This document shows positions 17,834 through 26,495 of a stretch of DNA of 64,000 nt, in pieces. A model generated the notes under the pieces. It ran no database searches, was not told the DNA's origin, and worked only from the letters and a program-made list of their open reading frames with translations. Position numbers and translations under genes: made by a program. The stretch is from NCBI GenBank assembly GCA_043289735.1, contig CP171343.1:558001-622000 (forward strand), read 5' to 3'. Source of the DNA: Acetilactobacillus jinshanensis_A. GTDB taxonomy: Bacteria; Bacillota; Bacilli; Lactobacillales; Lactobacillaceae. Position 1 is the stretch's first letter, and the number at the start of each line of letters is the position of its first letter.

Positions 17834-18558
17834 TTAATGATTTTTATCCAGACCCCGTTTTGCAATCTTCAAATTAGTGATTGCATAATGATTACTTGGA
17901 ATAATCATTAAGGCCTGCTTTAAAACTTTAATGGCTTGCGAATAATGATGAACGTTATTTTCAGCCATTCCCATATTATTTAGCACTGCCACTTTAGCAG
18001 CACTGTTCGGCGGGGCCATCTTAGCGGCTTGCTTAAAATCACTAATGGCAGCACGGTAATGATCCAGAGCTAACTTAGCGCAGCCCCGTTCAAAGAACGG
18101 TAAAAAGAATTGATCGTTCATTTTGATTAACTTAGTAAAGGCTTTAACGGCGTCTTGATTCTGTTAGCACGCATGTAAGCCGCGCCTAAGAAGAAATAGG
18201 CCTTTTCATAACCGGAATTATATTTAATGGCTGAATGAAAATCAGCAATCGCACCTTGATAATCACGCATGTTAAATTTAACGCCACCCCGGTTACAATA
18301 ACCAACGGCGTACCGCGGATCTAAACTCAAGGTCCGATTATAATCAGCCAAGGCCCCTTTAAAGTCACGAAGGTGCTCTTTGGTTAAGCCTCGTTACTAT
18401 AAATTCGGTATTTTAAATCATGAGAATTACTTAACGGTAACTCCGGATACGCTTTGATCGCTTGATTAAAGCACGTCAAGGCCGAACGGTTCTTACCCTG
18501 CCGAGCGTTTTCAATTCCCCGATGGTTATAAGAATCGCTTTTTTAAAGCAGCGTCCAT
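17834..18558 (-). pseudogene. TPR-repeat protein, frameshifted
   Basis: From an ATG at 18558 with AAAGGAGGCCTCTCAA upstream, pieces in different frames give successive tetratricopeptide repeats: HRGIENARQGKNRSALTCFNQAIKAYP, LRDFKGALADYNRTLSLDPRYAVGYCNRGG, MRDYQGAIADFHSAIKYNSGYEKAYFFLGAAYM, LDHYRAAISDFKQAAKMAPPN and HHYSQAIKVLKQALMIIPSN. TPR arrays mediate protein-protein contacts; the partner is unknown. At least three frameshifts occur (near 18535, 18395 and 18160). Confidence 0.75.
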
Positions 18559-18576
18559 TTGAGAGGCCTCCTTTAT

Positions 18577-18966
18577 TTAGTAATCAATATCATAAATGTA
18601 CGGAAGAATCGTGAAAATTAACGAAAGCACCGTCGAACCGTCAACGGCGGTCGCTTCTCAAGATGATCCCGAATGATCTGACCGTCGTTAAGAATTAATA
18701 ACGCCACTAAAATGTCCGTCATAATCAAATCACCCGAGAGGTAAAAGATAATAATCAAGATTAACGACAGAATCGTCGGCATAATGTCTTGATACATTAG
18801 ATATTCCCGTAAGAATTCTTCCAAAACCCGCTGGGTCCAGCCGTAAATTCACCAAATTGACGATGATGAAGCCAATCGATCAGAACATCCCGGAGTACCA
18901 ACAAATTTGTAAAGCCCAGTAATCCGAAAAACAGATTACGATGATCCGAAATAAAACGTTCAGCAT
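18577..18966 (-). pseudogene. Small membrane protein remnant
   Basis: An ATG at 18966 starts MLNVLFRIIVICFSDYW but stops at a TGA after 23 codons. Further pieces in other frames are hydrophobic (MPTILSLILIIIFYLSGDLIMTDILVALLIL and IFTILPYIYDIDY, ending at TAA 18577-18579). The original was probably a membrane protein of about 125 residues with three segments. Family unknown. Confidence 0.45.
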
Positions 18967-18976
18967 ATCTAATTAA

Positions 18977-19165
18977 TCACCGGTTTAAAACTAAATCGGT
19001 GTTTAAGAAGTACATGCCATCGTCATGTAATAATTTACCAGATTTAACTAACCGTTCCATAAAAGCACTGACTACTTTTGAATCTAATTTTAGCTGATCA
19101 GCAATTTGGTCTGGATCAGTCTTTAAGATTTCATTTTGATAAAAATGATCCAATAAATATTTCAT
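18977..19165 (-). CDS. Winged-helix-like small protein, 62 aa (possibly truncated)
   Basis: The product (MKYLLDHFYQ ... DPDQIADQLKLDSKVVSAFMERLVKSGKLLHDDGMYFLNTD) has the helix-turn-helix and beta-wing layout of a DNA-binding winged helix. No ribosome-binding site precedes the ATG at 19165. The frame remains open upstream to a TAG near 19260 with related-looking residues (ESARDFKRLKTLRTLGDVLGRTNPEYHI) but no start codon. A ribosome-binding site (AAGGAAG) stands near 19267 in another frame. The N-terminus is therefore probably damaged. Confidence 0.5.
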   Translation of the reverse strand: MKYLLDHFYQNEILKTDPDQIADQLKLDSKVVSAFMERLVKSGKLLHDDGMYFLNTDLVLNR

Positions 19166-19332
19166 AATGTGATATTCAGGATTAGTGCGACCTAAGACAT
19201 CACCTAAAGTTCGTAACGTTTTGAGACGCTTAAAATCACGAGCCGATTCTTTAACAAGCTATTACTTCCTTTATATTTAATTTTATCATAAAATAACTAC
19301 TAGCACTACGTATTCAACCGGGAGGGCCAATT

Positions 19333-19608
19333 ATGAATATAAACATCAGTAACCCGTTCTTTTTGCATAATCAAATCATTTTACACAACAGTCGGCTTTC
19401 CATCGATAGTAAACTTTAAGTAAACTAATTAACGTTCCTTATCCTCGATTACTTAAAGCTATTAAAATCTTAATCAAACAAGACCCGCATACGTAAACAT
19501 GATTTTATTTTGGTGGCGTCAACCTATCATGCTAATCGGAAAGGCAATNNNGATAAGCCTGAATATTTAATCACACCTAAGGGTATCGATGATTTTTATC
19601 ATAAGTAA
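19333..19608 (+). pseudogene. Winged-helix remnant containing assembly gap
   Basis: GGGAGGGCCAATT precedes an ATG at 19333 (MNINISNPFFLHNQIILHNSRLSIDSKL, then TAA). Another frame later gives ASTYHANRKG and, after three undetermined bases at 19549-19551, DKPEYLITPKGIDDFYHK and a stop. The last part resembles the end of a winged-helix DNA-binding domain. Broken in several places. 19609-19690 is AT-rich. Confidence 0.4.
19549..19551. other. Three undetermined bases (assembly gap or ambiguity)
   Basis: The sequence shows NNN here, inside a decayed gene. It signals that assembly or base calling was weak at least locally, which matters when judging the many frameshifts of the window. Confidence 0.99.
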
Positions 19609-19707
19609 TAAATTACTTATTATTAAATATTAATAATCTATTATTATTAATTAATAATTTATAAATGTTTATTAACTAATTTAGAAGTTGTTCAATTTTC
19701 GATAAAA

Positions 19708-20019
19708 ATGAAACAAACAACGTTAAAAATGGACGCCAGCATGAAGGCCGTCTTACATTACTTCAGAAACTGACTTTAACGCCTTTTGAATTAGGTCTAA
19801 TGATGAGTTTAATTACCAAAATGCTTAAACACAGCCGCTATGATAACCAAGCTAAGACCTATTATTTAACCAAAATCCCGAGTTACCAGTGAAAAGGATT
19901 CCTGGCCAAAACTCAAGAAAGCCTTTGCCGATTTTGAAAATAAGGGTTACATCAAAATTCAGAAAAAAACTGGTAAACCAGCTAAATTATTCTTCAATTT
20001 CGTTAAGATCGTTAAATAA
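19708..20019 (+). pseudogene. Second winged-helix/replication-like remnant
   Basis: An ATG at 19708 starts MKQTTLKMDASMKAVLHYFRN, then a TGA. Shifted frames continue LTLTPFELGLMMSLITKMLKHSRYDNQAKTYYLTKIPSYQ and AFADFENKGYIKIQKKTGKPAKLFFNFVKIVK, ending at TAA 20017-20019. The last piece looks like a helix-turn-helix plus wing. It resembles the remnant at 19333-19608 in type. No intact product. Confidence 0.45.
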
Positions 20020-20035
20020 TTCGGGAGCGAGATAA

Positions 20036-20488
20036 TTGGACGCGATCAAAAAAGCGATCCTTTTGTCTAATCAAGGCAAAGGCGATAATTTAGTCGCTCA
20101 GCTGGACGGCGGCAACGTCATCATGGGCAAGACCCAGTTCCTGCCGGGCTACTGTATTTTATTGCCCAAACGGGTGGTCCCGTCGCTGAACGATCTAAAT
20201 CTTAAACAACGAAGGGCTTATTTAGCCGACATGAGTATTGTGGGCGACGCTTTACTGCATTGCACTCAGGCGTACCGGATCAACTATGAGATCCTGGGCA
20301 ACACCAGTAATTATTTACATGCCCATATTTTTCCGCGTTATCAAAATGAACCCTTAATTCGCAAAAAGTTACCGGTCTGGCTCTACAGCAAAAAATACTG
20401 GATCGAGCCTAAATATTGGTATCAAGCAAAACGTGACGGTCAGCTTAAAGATCAATTATCCAATTATCTAAAGAGGGTGACAAAATGA
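20036..20488 (+). CDS. HIT-family protein
   Basis: 150 residues from a TTG start (GGGAGCGAGATAA upstream). Around residues 96-101 it carries LHAHIFPRY, the histidine-triad signature with two of the three usual histidines (HxHxF instead of HxHxH), preceded by YEILGNTSNY. Family members hydrolyse dinucleoside polyphosphates or nucleotide conjugates such as Ap4A. The missing third His may reduce or alter activity. The stop overlaps the start of kptA by four bases, so the two are translationally coupled. Confidence 0.8.
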   Translation: MDAIKKAILLSNQGKGDNLVAQLDGGNVIMGKTQFLPGYCILLPKRVVPSLNDLNLKQRRAYLADMSIVGDALLHCTQAYRINYEILGNTSNYLHAHIFPRYQNEPLIRKKLPVWLYSKKYWIEPKYWYQAKRDGQLKDQLSNYLKRVTK

Positions 20489-21033
20489 ACCATAAATTAA
20501 CTAAGATCAGTAAACGAATCTCTTACGTTTTACGGCACCATCCCGAACAGATCGGAATTCATTTGGATACTTACGGCCGGGTTAATCTGAAGGTTCTGAT
20601 CCTTAAATTCAATCAATATTATCGCAACAGCCCCATCAGCGTTCCATTGATTGCCAAAATTATGAAGCTCAGCAGTAAAAAGCGCTTCGCCATCGAAGGT
20701 GACACCATTCGGGCTTTATATGGACACAGCATTCCCGGAATCAAACCATTATCATCTCCTAAAACGCCACCCGAAATCCTGTTTCACGGCACGACCCATC
20801 ACGCTGCTCGATTAATCAAAACCGAAGGCATTAAAAAGATGGACCGTGATTTCGTCCATTTATCGTCGACCACTAAAATGGCCCACCAAGTCGGCGCACG
20901 AAGAGATCCGCATCCCGTTATCTTTAACGTTCATGCTCAACAGGCCTCTAAAGACGGCTTAACGTTCTATCCCACCGCCAGCGGAATCTGGCTCGTTGAT
21001 TACGTTCCGCCTAAATATTTAACGATTCGTTAA
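20485..21033 (+). CDS. kptA: RNA 2'-phosphotransferase (Tpt1/KptA)
   Basis: Transfers the 2'-phosphate of spliced or repaired RNA to NAD, giving ADP-ribose 1'',2''-cyclic phosphate. 182 residues, normal for bacteria. Visible signatures: SYVLRHHPEQIGIHLD, IRALYGHS (family RAxQGHS), ILFHGTTHHAARLI, FVHLSSTTKMAHQVGARRDPHPVIF, and SGIWLVDYVPPKYL. The four-base overlap with the HIT gene suggests joint function in nucleotide or RNA-end metabolism. Bacterial substrates of KptA are still unclear. Confidence 0.93.
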   Translation: MNHKLTKISKRISYVLRHHPEQIGIHLDTYGRVNLKVLILKFNQYYRNSPISVPLIAKIMKLSSKKRFAIEGDTIRALYGHSIPGIKPLSSPKTPPEILFHGTTHHAARLIKTEGIKKMDRDFVHLSSTTKMAHQVGARRDPHPVIFNVHAQQASKDGLTFYPTASGIWLVDYVPPKYLTIR

Positions 21034-21058
21034 TAATTTCTCTGGGAGGATTATTAAC

Positions 21059-22261
21059 ATGATTAAAAGTAGACGAAAAGAACGAGTGTTAATGTACGGT
21101 GCCATCCTAGCGCCGTCATTAATAATTTCTTCTGGCAAAGCCATAACCCCAGCTTTACCATCCATGATGAAGTCGTTTCCCAACGTTTCCATCACACTGT
21201 TTGACATGATCAGTACGATTCAGCAGTTATCAGCATTAATTACGCTATTTTTGTCAATATGGATCGCACGTAAGATCGGCATGAAGAAAACGATCGGAAT
21301 CGGCATTTTTATGACGGCGATCTTTGGTATCATGCCGGCCTTTAGTCAAAATTTCACCTTCATCCTAATAGCCCGGTTCGCATGGGGAATCGGCTTAGGT
21401 TTACTAAATTCACTTGCTATCGATGCCATCAACATTTACTTCCGGCACCGAGAATCGCTGCGAATCAAGATGTCAGGTTACCGAACCGCGATGGAACCGT
21501 TTGGTCAGTGCATCCTTGATATCATGATGGGTTTACTGGTAATGATTAACTGGCAGGTATCGTTCTTAGCTTACGGCTTAATTTTCCTGATCTTCATCTA
21601 CTTCTGGAAGTGTTTCCCCAAAACTAATAATCAAGCTATCAAGTGCAGTCACAAGACACCGTCGGTTACGGTCTTTTACCGACCCGCGAAATCATTCGTT
21701 TAATTGACGTGGTGATCGGATTATTCCTCTTAATGATTTTCATCGTAATGGCAAACGCTAGCGTCTTCGTTGAAATCCCTAATCTAATGCACTACTTGCA
21801 CCTGGGCTCTGCCGGAACTTCAGGCTTAATCATCGGCTTAAACACTATTTTCGCTTTCTTCGCGAACGCTGCTTTTGGCAAAATCTTTCACTACTTCACC
21901 GTTACACGATCGTGATGGGCATCATCATGATTGCTATCGGTACGTTAGTGGAAGCCTTCAGTGATAACGTCATTACTTTGGCCTGGGTGCCATTTTGTCA
22001 GGGATGGCATTTCCAATGTTCGGGACCTATTCTTACGCCTTAGTCGGTAAAGTCATCCCGGTTCGCTACGAAACCGTCGCGATTGCCGTCTTGATCACCG
22101 GTTCGAATCTCGGTTCATTCATCGTGCCCATCGGCATTCATTACCTAGGAGAATTCATGAACGCCAACTTCACGCTGGTCGCTATTATTCGGCATGCTTT
22201 TATCCTAATGAGCGTCATTAGCTTTCCCAATTTACACATAGCCCCGAGTGGCTTACTATAA
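21059..22261 (+). pseudogene. MFS transporter, frameshifted
   Basis: Starts at ATG 21059 after GGGAGGATTATTAAC and reads a typical MFS first half (GKAITPALPSMMKSFP, ALITLFLSIWIARKIGMKKTIGIGIF, FAWGIGLGLLNSLAID). Frame changes near 21645, 21910 and 21990 break the second half (FLLMIFIVMANASVFVEIP, GLIIGLNTIFAFF, GMAFPMFGTYSYALVGKVIPVRYETVAIAVLITGSNLG). The original would be a 12-helix exporter of about 400 residues. Substrate unknown. Confidence 0.8.
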
Positions 22262-22320
22262 TGTTCGAAATGAGAAATAGCATTTGCTAAATGTAATGGT
22301 AGATTACCAGGAGGATCCAT

Positions 22321-23007
22321 ATGAAAACACAGATTTTCGCCCACCGTGGTTATCCGGTTAAGTTTCCTGAAAATTCTTTACAGGGCTTTAAATACGCAAT
22401 CGATCACGGTGCTGACGGCCTAGAATTTGACGTTCATCTAACCAAGGATAACGTCCCGGTCATCATGCACGATGAAAAGATCGACCGAACCACCAAGGGC
22501 CATGGCAAAATCCATGATTACACCTATGATCAGTTAAAGAAATATCCGTTAGCTAACGGTGAAACCATTCCGTTACTAAAGGATTTCCTTAAATTAGTGG
22601 GCAATCACGACATTCACTTGAATTTAGAATTCAAGACCAACCAGATTCATTACAAAGGAATTGAAAAAATCGTTCTAGACATGGTCAAAGATCATCAATT
22701 AAGGTATCCGGTAATTTACTCGTCATTCTATCTAAAGAGTTTAAAGATTGCTCAAAAGATCGATCCTAACCAAATCTACTGTTTCTTAACCGATAAAAGA
22801 TTCCTGAATCCGAAGGCCTTTATCAAGAAAGAGCATTTAACCTCATTACATCCCGGCTACTACGCCCAGGGAATCGAAGACATGGAACGGATCTACACCA
22901 TCGATGACGTTCCAACCATGAAGAAACTCTTCAAGAAACACGTTCAAGGAATCTTTACCAACGACTTCGTTAAAGCCATGAAGGTTCGGAACGAAATTCA
23001 AAAATAA
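22321..23007 (+). CDS. Glycerophosphodiester phosphodiesterase
   Basis: Hydrolyses glycerophosphodiesters to glycerol-3-phosphate and an alcohol. 228 residues, cytosolic (no signal peptide). The active-site set is present: FAHRGYPVKFPENS (His-Arg pair), GADGLEFDVHLTKDNVPVIMHDE (metal-binding Glu and Asp, second His), and later LNLEFKTN. Start after CCAGGAGGATCCAT. Adjacent to the MFS remnant; no obvious operon partner remains. Confidence 0.92.
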   Translation: MKTQIFAHRGYPVKFPENSLQGFKYAIDHGADGLEFDVHLTKDNVPVIMHDEKIDRTTKGHGKIHDYTYDQLKKYPLANGETIPLLKDFLKLVGNHDIHLNLEFKTNQIHYKGIEKIVLDMVKDHQLRYPVIYSSFYLKSLKIAQKIDPNQIYCFLTDKRFLNPKAFIKKEHLTSLHPGYYAQGIEDMERIYTIDDVPTMKKLFKKHVQGIFTNDFVKAMKVRNEIQK

Positions 23008-23030
23008 TTAATTCCTTTTTTGTTTTAGGT

Positions 23031-23060
23031 CTGATATAATAGAACCTAAATCAGAAAGGG
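23031..23060 (+). promoter_or_regulatory. Promoter -10 region for the LCP gene
   Basis: GATATAATAG with a perfect TATAAT (23034-23039) lies about 30 bp before the start at 23068, which has AGAAAGGG as ribosome-binding site. No convincing -35 box is seen; the upstream TTTTTTGTTTTAG may instead be the end of the preceding transcript. Confidence 0.45.
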
Positions 23061-23067
23061 TGATTAA

Positions 23068-23995
23068 ATGTTAACCCGTGAACAATATCATCAACGACCA
23101 CCGTACAATTATCACCGACCGCATCGTTTTAACATTTGGCATTTAATATTAGTCATCATGCCTTTTATTTAGTCAAGGGCATCAATAGTGCTAAGACTTT
23201 TAATCAGGAAAGCTACACGCCGCAAAATCAATCCACGACCGCTCAGCCCCACCTTAGTAATCATCAGCCCATCACCGTTTTGATGATGGGAACCGATACC
23301 GGTGCAATCGGCCGTCATTTCAGAGGTCGAACCGACACCATGATGCTTAACACCATCAATCCGGATAAACACACCATGACCTTAACTAGTATCCCACGTG
23401 ATGCACCGGCTCACTACAACAACATGCTAACCAAAATCAACTCCGTCTACACGTTAGGCGGTGCTAATCAAGCTGCTCATTATGTCCAGAGCTGGCTAGG
23501 TGTTCCGGTCAATTACTACATGCTAATCAACATGGGCGGCCTGGATAAAATCATTGATCAGGTTGGCGGAGTCACGGTTAACCCTCCGTTAACCTTTAAA
23601 TACGGTGCTGCTAACGTTAAAAAGCACCAGCAAGTCACCTTAAACGGAATGCAGGCCTTAGATTACTGCCGAATGCGTCACCAGGATCCGCTGGGGGACT
23701 ACGGACGTCAGATCCGTCAGCGTCAAGTTCTGTTCCAGCTATTCGATAAAGTATCCAAGATTCACAACTTAGCATTGCACCCGTCGTTAGCTAATGCTTT
23801 AAGCGACAACATGAAGACTAACCTTTCGGCTAAGGATATGATGACGTTAGCCCTCTTTTACCGCAAGGCTAATCTTCACCACGTTTCGAGTCATTTACAA
23901 GGTCACACCGCCCAGATCAACGGCCAGGACTTTGAAGTGGTCTCACCTCAGAAAAGGCTAAAGAAGCTCGCTTGATCAACAGTAATTTGAATTAA
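23068..23995 (+). pseudogene. LytR-CpsA-Psr wall-polymer ligase, shifted at both ends
   Basis: LCP proteins attach teichoic acid or polysaccharide to peptidoglycan on the outer face of the membrane. The catalytic domain is complete in one frame: LMMGTDTGAIGRHFRGRTD, TLTSIPRDAPAHY, TKINSVYTLGG, YYMLINMGGLDKIIDQVGGVTVN, and ALDYCRMRHQDPLGDYGRQIRQ. The N-terminus from ATG 23068 (HRFNIWHLILVIM) is in another frame that breaks inside the membrane anchor near 23150. After DFEVV the frame also shifts, where LTSEKAKEARLINSNLN would follow. Both breaks could be small indels in an otherwise conserved gene. Confidence 0.8.
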
Positions 23996-24011
23996 AACTA
24001 GAGGGTTCATT

Positions 24012-24469
24012 ATGAAACTATTTCAGATTATTCATCTCAATACCGATAGCCGAGCTAAAGCACAGCCCTGAATGGATGTTTTACTACGGTATAATCTAGA
24101 CTGCTTCGGGATCGGCCAGCACATCATCGTCCTTGATGAACAGCCGAACAAGCCCCAGAAGCCGTATACCGAAAAGGCGCTGGACCGACCTGACATTCAG
24201 AAGCGGATGAAGGCCGCAGACGCCAAGGTCCTTACCTACGCCAAGCGGCTTTTAAGACTTTTAAACCCTACCTGTCAAAAGAATACGTCTTTTGGAAACG
24301 CAGCAAAACGTCGATGTCTTACAAATCCAAGACCCAGTCCGCTAGCTTTACCATCTTCCAAAACGGGCGAATCAAGACGTCTAAGGACCTTTTGGACGTG
24401 GCCCTTATGAGTAATCTAGTCCGGATCTTTATGGTAAAGAAGCCGCAAAATCCGCAAATGTCAGTTTAA
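24012..24469 (+). pseudogene. Unknown protein, broken
   Basis: From ATG 24012 the frame reads MKLFQIIHLNTDSRAKAQP and stops at TGA. Further frames give LDCFGIGQHIIVLDEQPNKPQKPYTEKALDRPDIQKRM and, after a shift near 24255, KPYLSKEYVFWKRSKTSMSYKSKTQSASF...NLVRIFMVKKPQNPQ, ending 24469. The two parts fit one protein of about 150 residues. No family recognised. Confidence 0.45.
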
Positions 24470-24473
24470 TGAT

Positions 24474-24502
24474 TTGACATCTTAGCTAAAATCATGTAAA
24501 TT
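24474..24502 (+). promoter_or_regulatory. Promoter of tRNA-like gene, copy 1
   Basis: TTGACA at 24474-24479 and TAAATT at 24497-24502 are separated by 17 bp, a good vegetative promoter. The mature RNA begins at 24526, about 17 bases after the expected start point. Confidence 0.75.
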
Positions 24503-24525
24503 AATAATTGTTGTTCATCAGTCAT

Positions 24526-24598
24526 GAGTGGGTAGCTCAATTTGGAGAGCCCCTAGTTCTTTACTAGGGAGATTGTGGTCCAATTCCATGCCCACTCA
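24526..24598 (+). tRNA. Non-canonical tRNA(Lys)-like gene, anticodon CTT, copy 1
   Basis: A 73-base cloverleaf: acceptor GAGTGGG/CCCACTC with discriminator A, D-stem GCTC/GAGC, anticodon stem CCTAG/CTAGG, and T-stem TGTGG/CCATG with two G-U pairs. The anticodon loop TTCTTTA gives CTT, which would read AAG (Lys). Two positions are very unusual: base 37 is T instead of a purine, and base 55 is C instead of the near-universal T (loop TCCAATT). CCA is not encoded. It has its own promoter and terminator, and an identical copy stands at 26380-26452. Either a divergent tRNA or an RNA used outside translation. Confidence 0.7.
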
Positions 24599-24611
24599 TA
24601 AATACATTAAG

Positions 24612-24646
24612 AAAAGGCTCAGCTTTGAAGAGCTAGCCTTTTTTGT
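24612..24646 (+). terminator. Terminator after tRNA-like copy 1
   Basis: AAAAGGCT..AGCT / AGCT.AGCCTTTTTT forms a stem with a small loop and a T-run, 13 bases after the mature 3' end. Confidence 0.8.
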
Positions 24647-24695
24647 TACCATAATTTTCGTAAAATATTTTTAGTTCAGAAAGGAGATGCAGCTC

Positions 24696-25568
24696 GTGAA
24701 ATCTAAAAACTTGGTCGGATCGGTCTTACTCACGTTAGCCGCCAGTATCTGGGGTGGTATGTTCGTAGTTGTTAAATCGATCGTCAACGAAATTCCACCC
24801 ATCGAACTAGTCTGGCTTCGTTATGCAACTGCCGTCCTATGTCTGCTAATTTTTTCGTTATTCATGAAGTCACGCTGGAAATACGACGCTCATGATCTAA
24901 AATTAATTATCGTCATCGGCATTTTGGGTAACACCCTTTCGTTAGTCACCCAGGAAACCGGGACGTGGCTATCCAACGCCCAGACGGGAGCCGTCATCAC
25001 CACTTCGACGCCCATCTTTATGATCATCTTCGCGTGGCTGGTCCTTCACCAGCGACTCACTTGGGCGCGTCTCGGTGCCGTCATCATGGCGGCGTTAGGG
25101 GTCATCACCATCGTCGGGATTAATACCGGCGGGGCGCACTTGCTGCTGGGGATCCTGTCGCTGCTGGTTTCGTCGTGCGCGTGGGCTCTAGCGTCCATCC
25201 TGCTGAAGAGGCTTCACGGTACCTATAACACCGCTCAAATCACCTTAATCTCGAGTTTCGTCGCCGTCGTGATGTTACTGCCGTGGATCTTTACCCACAC
25301 GGGGACCATGGCCAGCATTCACTTCACCAGTCTAAAGACCATCTTCTGTATCCTTTACCTAGGCTGCATTTCAACCGCCTCCGCCTTTATGATGTGGGAC
25401 AAAGGCGTTGAACTCCTGGGAGCTGACAATTCAGGAATGTTCTACCTGATTCAGCCCATCGTAGGTGCCATCTTGGGCTGGCTAATCCTGGGCGAAAGCA
25501 TTTCCGCCGGCTTCCTAATCGGAGCGGCTCTGATCATCGGCAGCGTTTATGTATATCTACGTGAATAA
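24696..25568 (+). CDS. EamA/DMT-family transporter
   Basis: 290 residues from a GTG at 24696, chosen because AGAAAGGAG ends 9 bases before it; an ATG at 24687 directly abuts that site. Ten hydrophobic helices in two EamA halves (AASIWGGMFVVVKSI ... ELVWLRYATAVLCLL; CAWALASILLKRL ... YLIQPIVGAILGWLILGESIS). Such proteins usually export metabolites or amino acids. Intact. A partial, internally deleted copy of this gene lies at 29664-29891 on the other strand. Confidence 0.85.
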   Translation: MKSKNLVGSVLLTLAASIWGGMFVVVKSIVNEIPPIELVWLRYATAVLCLLIFSLFMKSRWKYDAHDLKLIIVIGILGNTLSLVTQETGTWLSNAQTGAVITTSTPIFMIIFAWLVLHQRLTWARLGAVIMAALGVITIVGINTGGAHLLLGILSLLVSSCAWALASILLKRLHGTYNTAQITLISSFVAVVMLLPWIFTHTGTMASIHFTSLKTIFCILYLGCISTASAFMMWDKGVELLGADNSGMFYLIQPIVGAILGWLILGESISAGFLIGAALIIGSVYVYLRE

Positions 25569-25641
25569 CGCTCTAAAGGTTGATTTATCAAGCATAATAT
25601 CATATTATAAATACAACGATTTTATATGAGGGGATTTTTGA

Positions 25642-26328
25642 ATGGATTTATCTAAATCCACTACCATTATTAAAGGTTTATTAATTAAAAAACGCGGTCG
25701 TCAAGCCGTTTTAGACACTCGAAACGTCTTTAACTTAATGGCGCGGCCTAACTTAAAAATTATCGGTACCGATCAAATTATGAAAACTCTGCCGCAGCCG
25801 GGCAGCATCGTTAAGATTCGGACTAAGTACGGTCTTCGCAGCTTAGTCATTATTACTGATCACCCGAAGAGTTTGGCATTTCATTCTCGAATCAAATCGA
25901 TTTACGCCGGAACTCAGGAACATTTAATGGATCCAAAGATCATTAAACAATTCGAAGACTTCATGAACAAGAATAAGTTACCCGTTCCGAAACTCAATCA
26001 TCAAATGATCGTAATTCGGGGCTATCACTATGGAATTCAAAATAAGAAGCCGTTCGTTAACACCACTAAAGCTTATAACTTTAAAGTTACTAACTTAACG
26101 AATCATTTCGAATGGATGAAAGTTGGCCACAGTGCTAGCGTCCTTACTCAGCGCGGTAAATCCCTGTTGATCATTCACGACGTTAAGACCGTTGATGATC
26201 CTGATGAACAGAAAAAAGCCATGCAATACCAGCCCGTAATCAGTTTCCATAATTACGGAATTAAAAATAACTGGATCGCTAACATTTATAAGAAAGTTAT
26301 TTTAGATAAAGATAATATAATTAATTGA
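25642..26328 (+). CDS. Unknown basic protein, 228 aa
   Basis: Start after GAGGGGATTTTTGA. Soluble, no signal peptide, many Lys, Asn and His, with a segment LVIITDHPKSLAFHSRIKSIYAGTQEHLMD and a C-terminal NNWIANIYKKVILDKDN. No family recognised. It stands alone between EamA and the second tRNA-like gene. Confidence 0.6.
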   Translation: MDLSKSTTIIKGLLIKKRGRQAVLDTRNVFNLMARPNLKIIGTDQIMKTLPQPGSIVKIRTKYGLRSLVIITDHPKSLAFHSRIKSIYAGTQEHLMDPKIIKQFEDFMNKNKLPVPKLNHQMIVIRGYHYGIQNKKPFVNTTKAYNFKVTNLTNHFEWMKVGHSASVLTQRGKSLLIIHDVKTVDDPDEQKKAMQYQPVISFHNYGIKNNWIANIYKKVILDKDNIIN

Positions 26329-26354
26329 CATTTTATCGTATTATTATTTAATAT
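26325..26354 (+). promoter_or_regulatory. Promoter of tRNA-like gene, copy 2
   Basis: TTGACA at 26325-26330 and TAATAT at 26349-26354 with an 18-bp spacer. The mature RNA starts at 26380. The promoter sequence differs from that of copy 1 while the gene is identical, so both look independently maintained. Confidence 0.75.
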
Positions 26355-26379
26355 AAAAGATGTCTTAAGGATATCTTTT

Positions 26380-26452
26380 GAGTGGGTAGCTCAATTTGGA
26401 GAGCCCCTAGTTCTTTACTAGGGAGATTGTGGTCCAATTCCATGCCCACTCA
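26380..26452 (+). tRNA. Non-canonical tRNA(Lys)-like gene, anticodon CTT, copy 2
   Basis: All 73 bases equal those of the copy at 24526-24598, including T37 and C55, with no encoded CCA. The flanks differ: its own TTGACA promoter upstream and a different terminator stem downstream. Identity between two copies 1.8 kb apart, in a region where protein genes decay, suggests recent duplication, gene conversion or selection. Confidence 0.7.
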
Positions 26453-26460
26453 TATATTAG

Positions 26461-26488
26461 AAAGTCAGCTTTTTAGCTGGCTTTTTTA
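26461..26488 (+). terminator. Terminator after tRNA-like copy 2
   Basis: AAAG.CAGCT / AGCTG.CTTTTTT around a TTTT loop, directly behind the RNA gene. Confidence 0.8.
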
Positions 26489-26495
26489 GTATTAT

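Noticed and set aside
24526..24598. Treating the tRNA-like gene as a plain pseudogene
   Set aside because: All stems pair, promoter and terminator are present, and an identical second copy exists; decay would not keep two copies identical.
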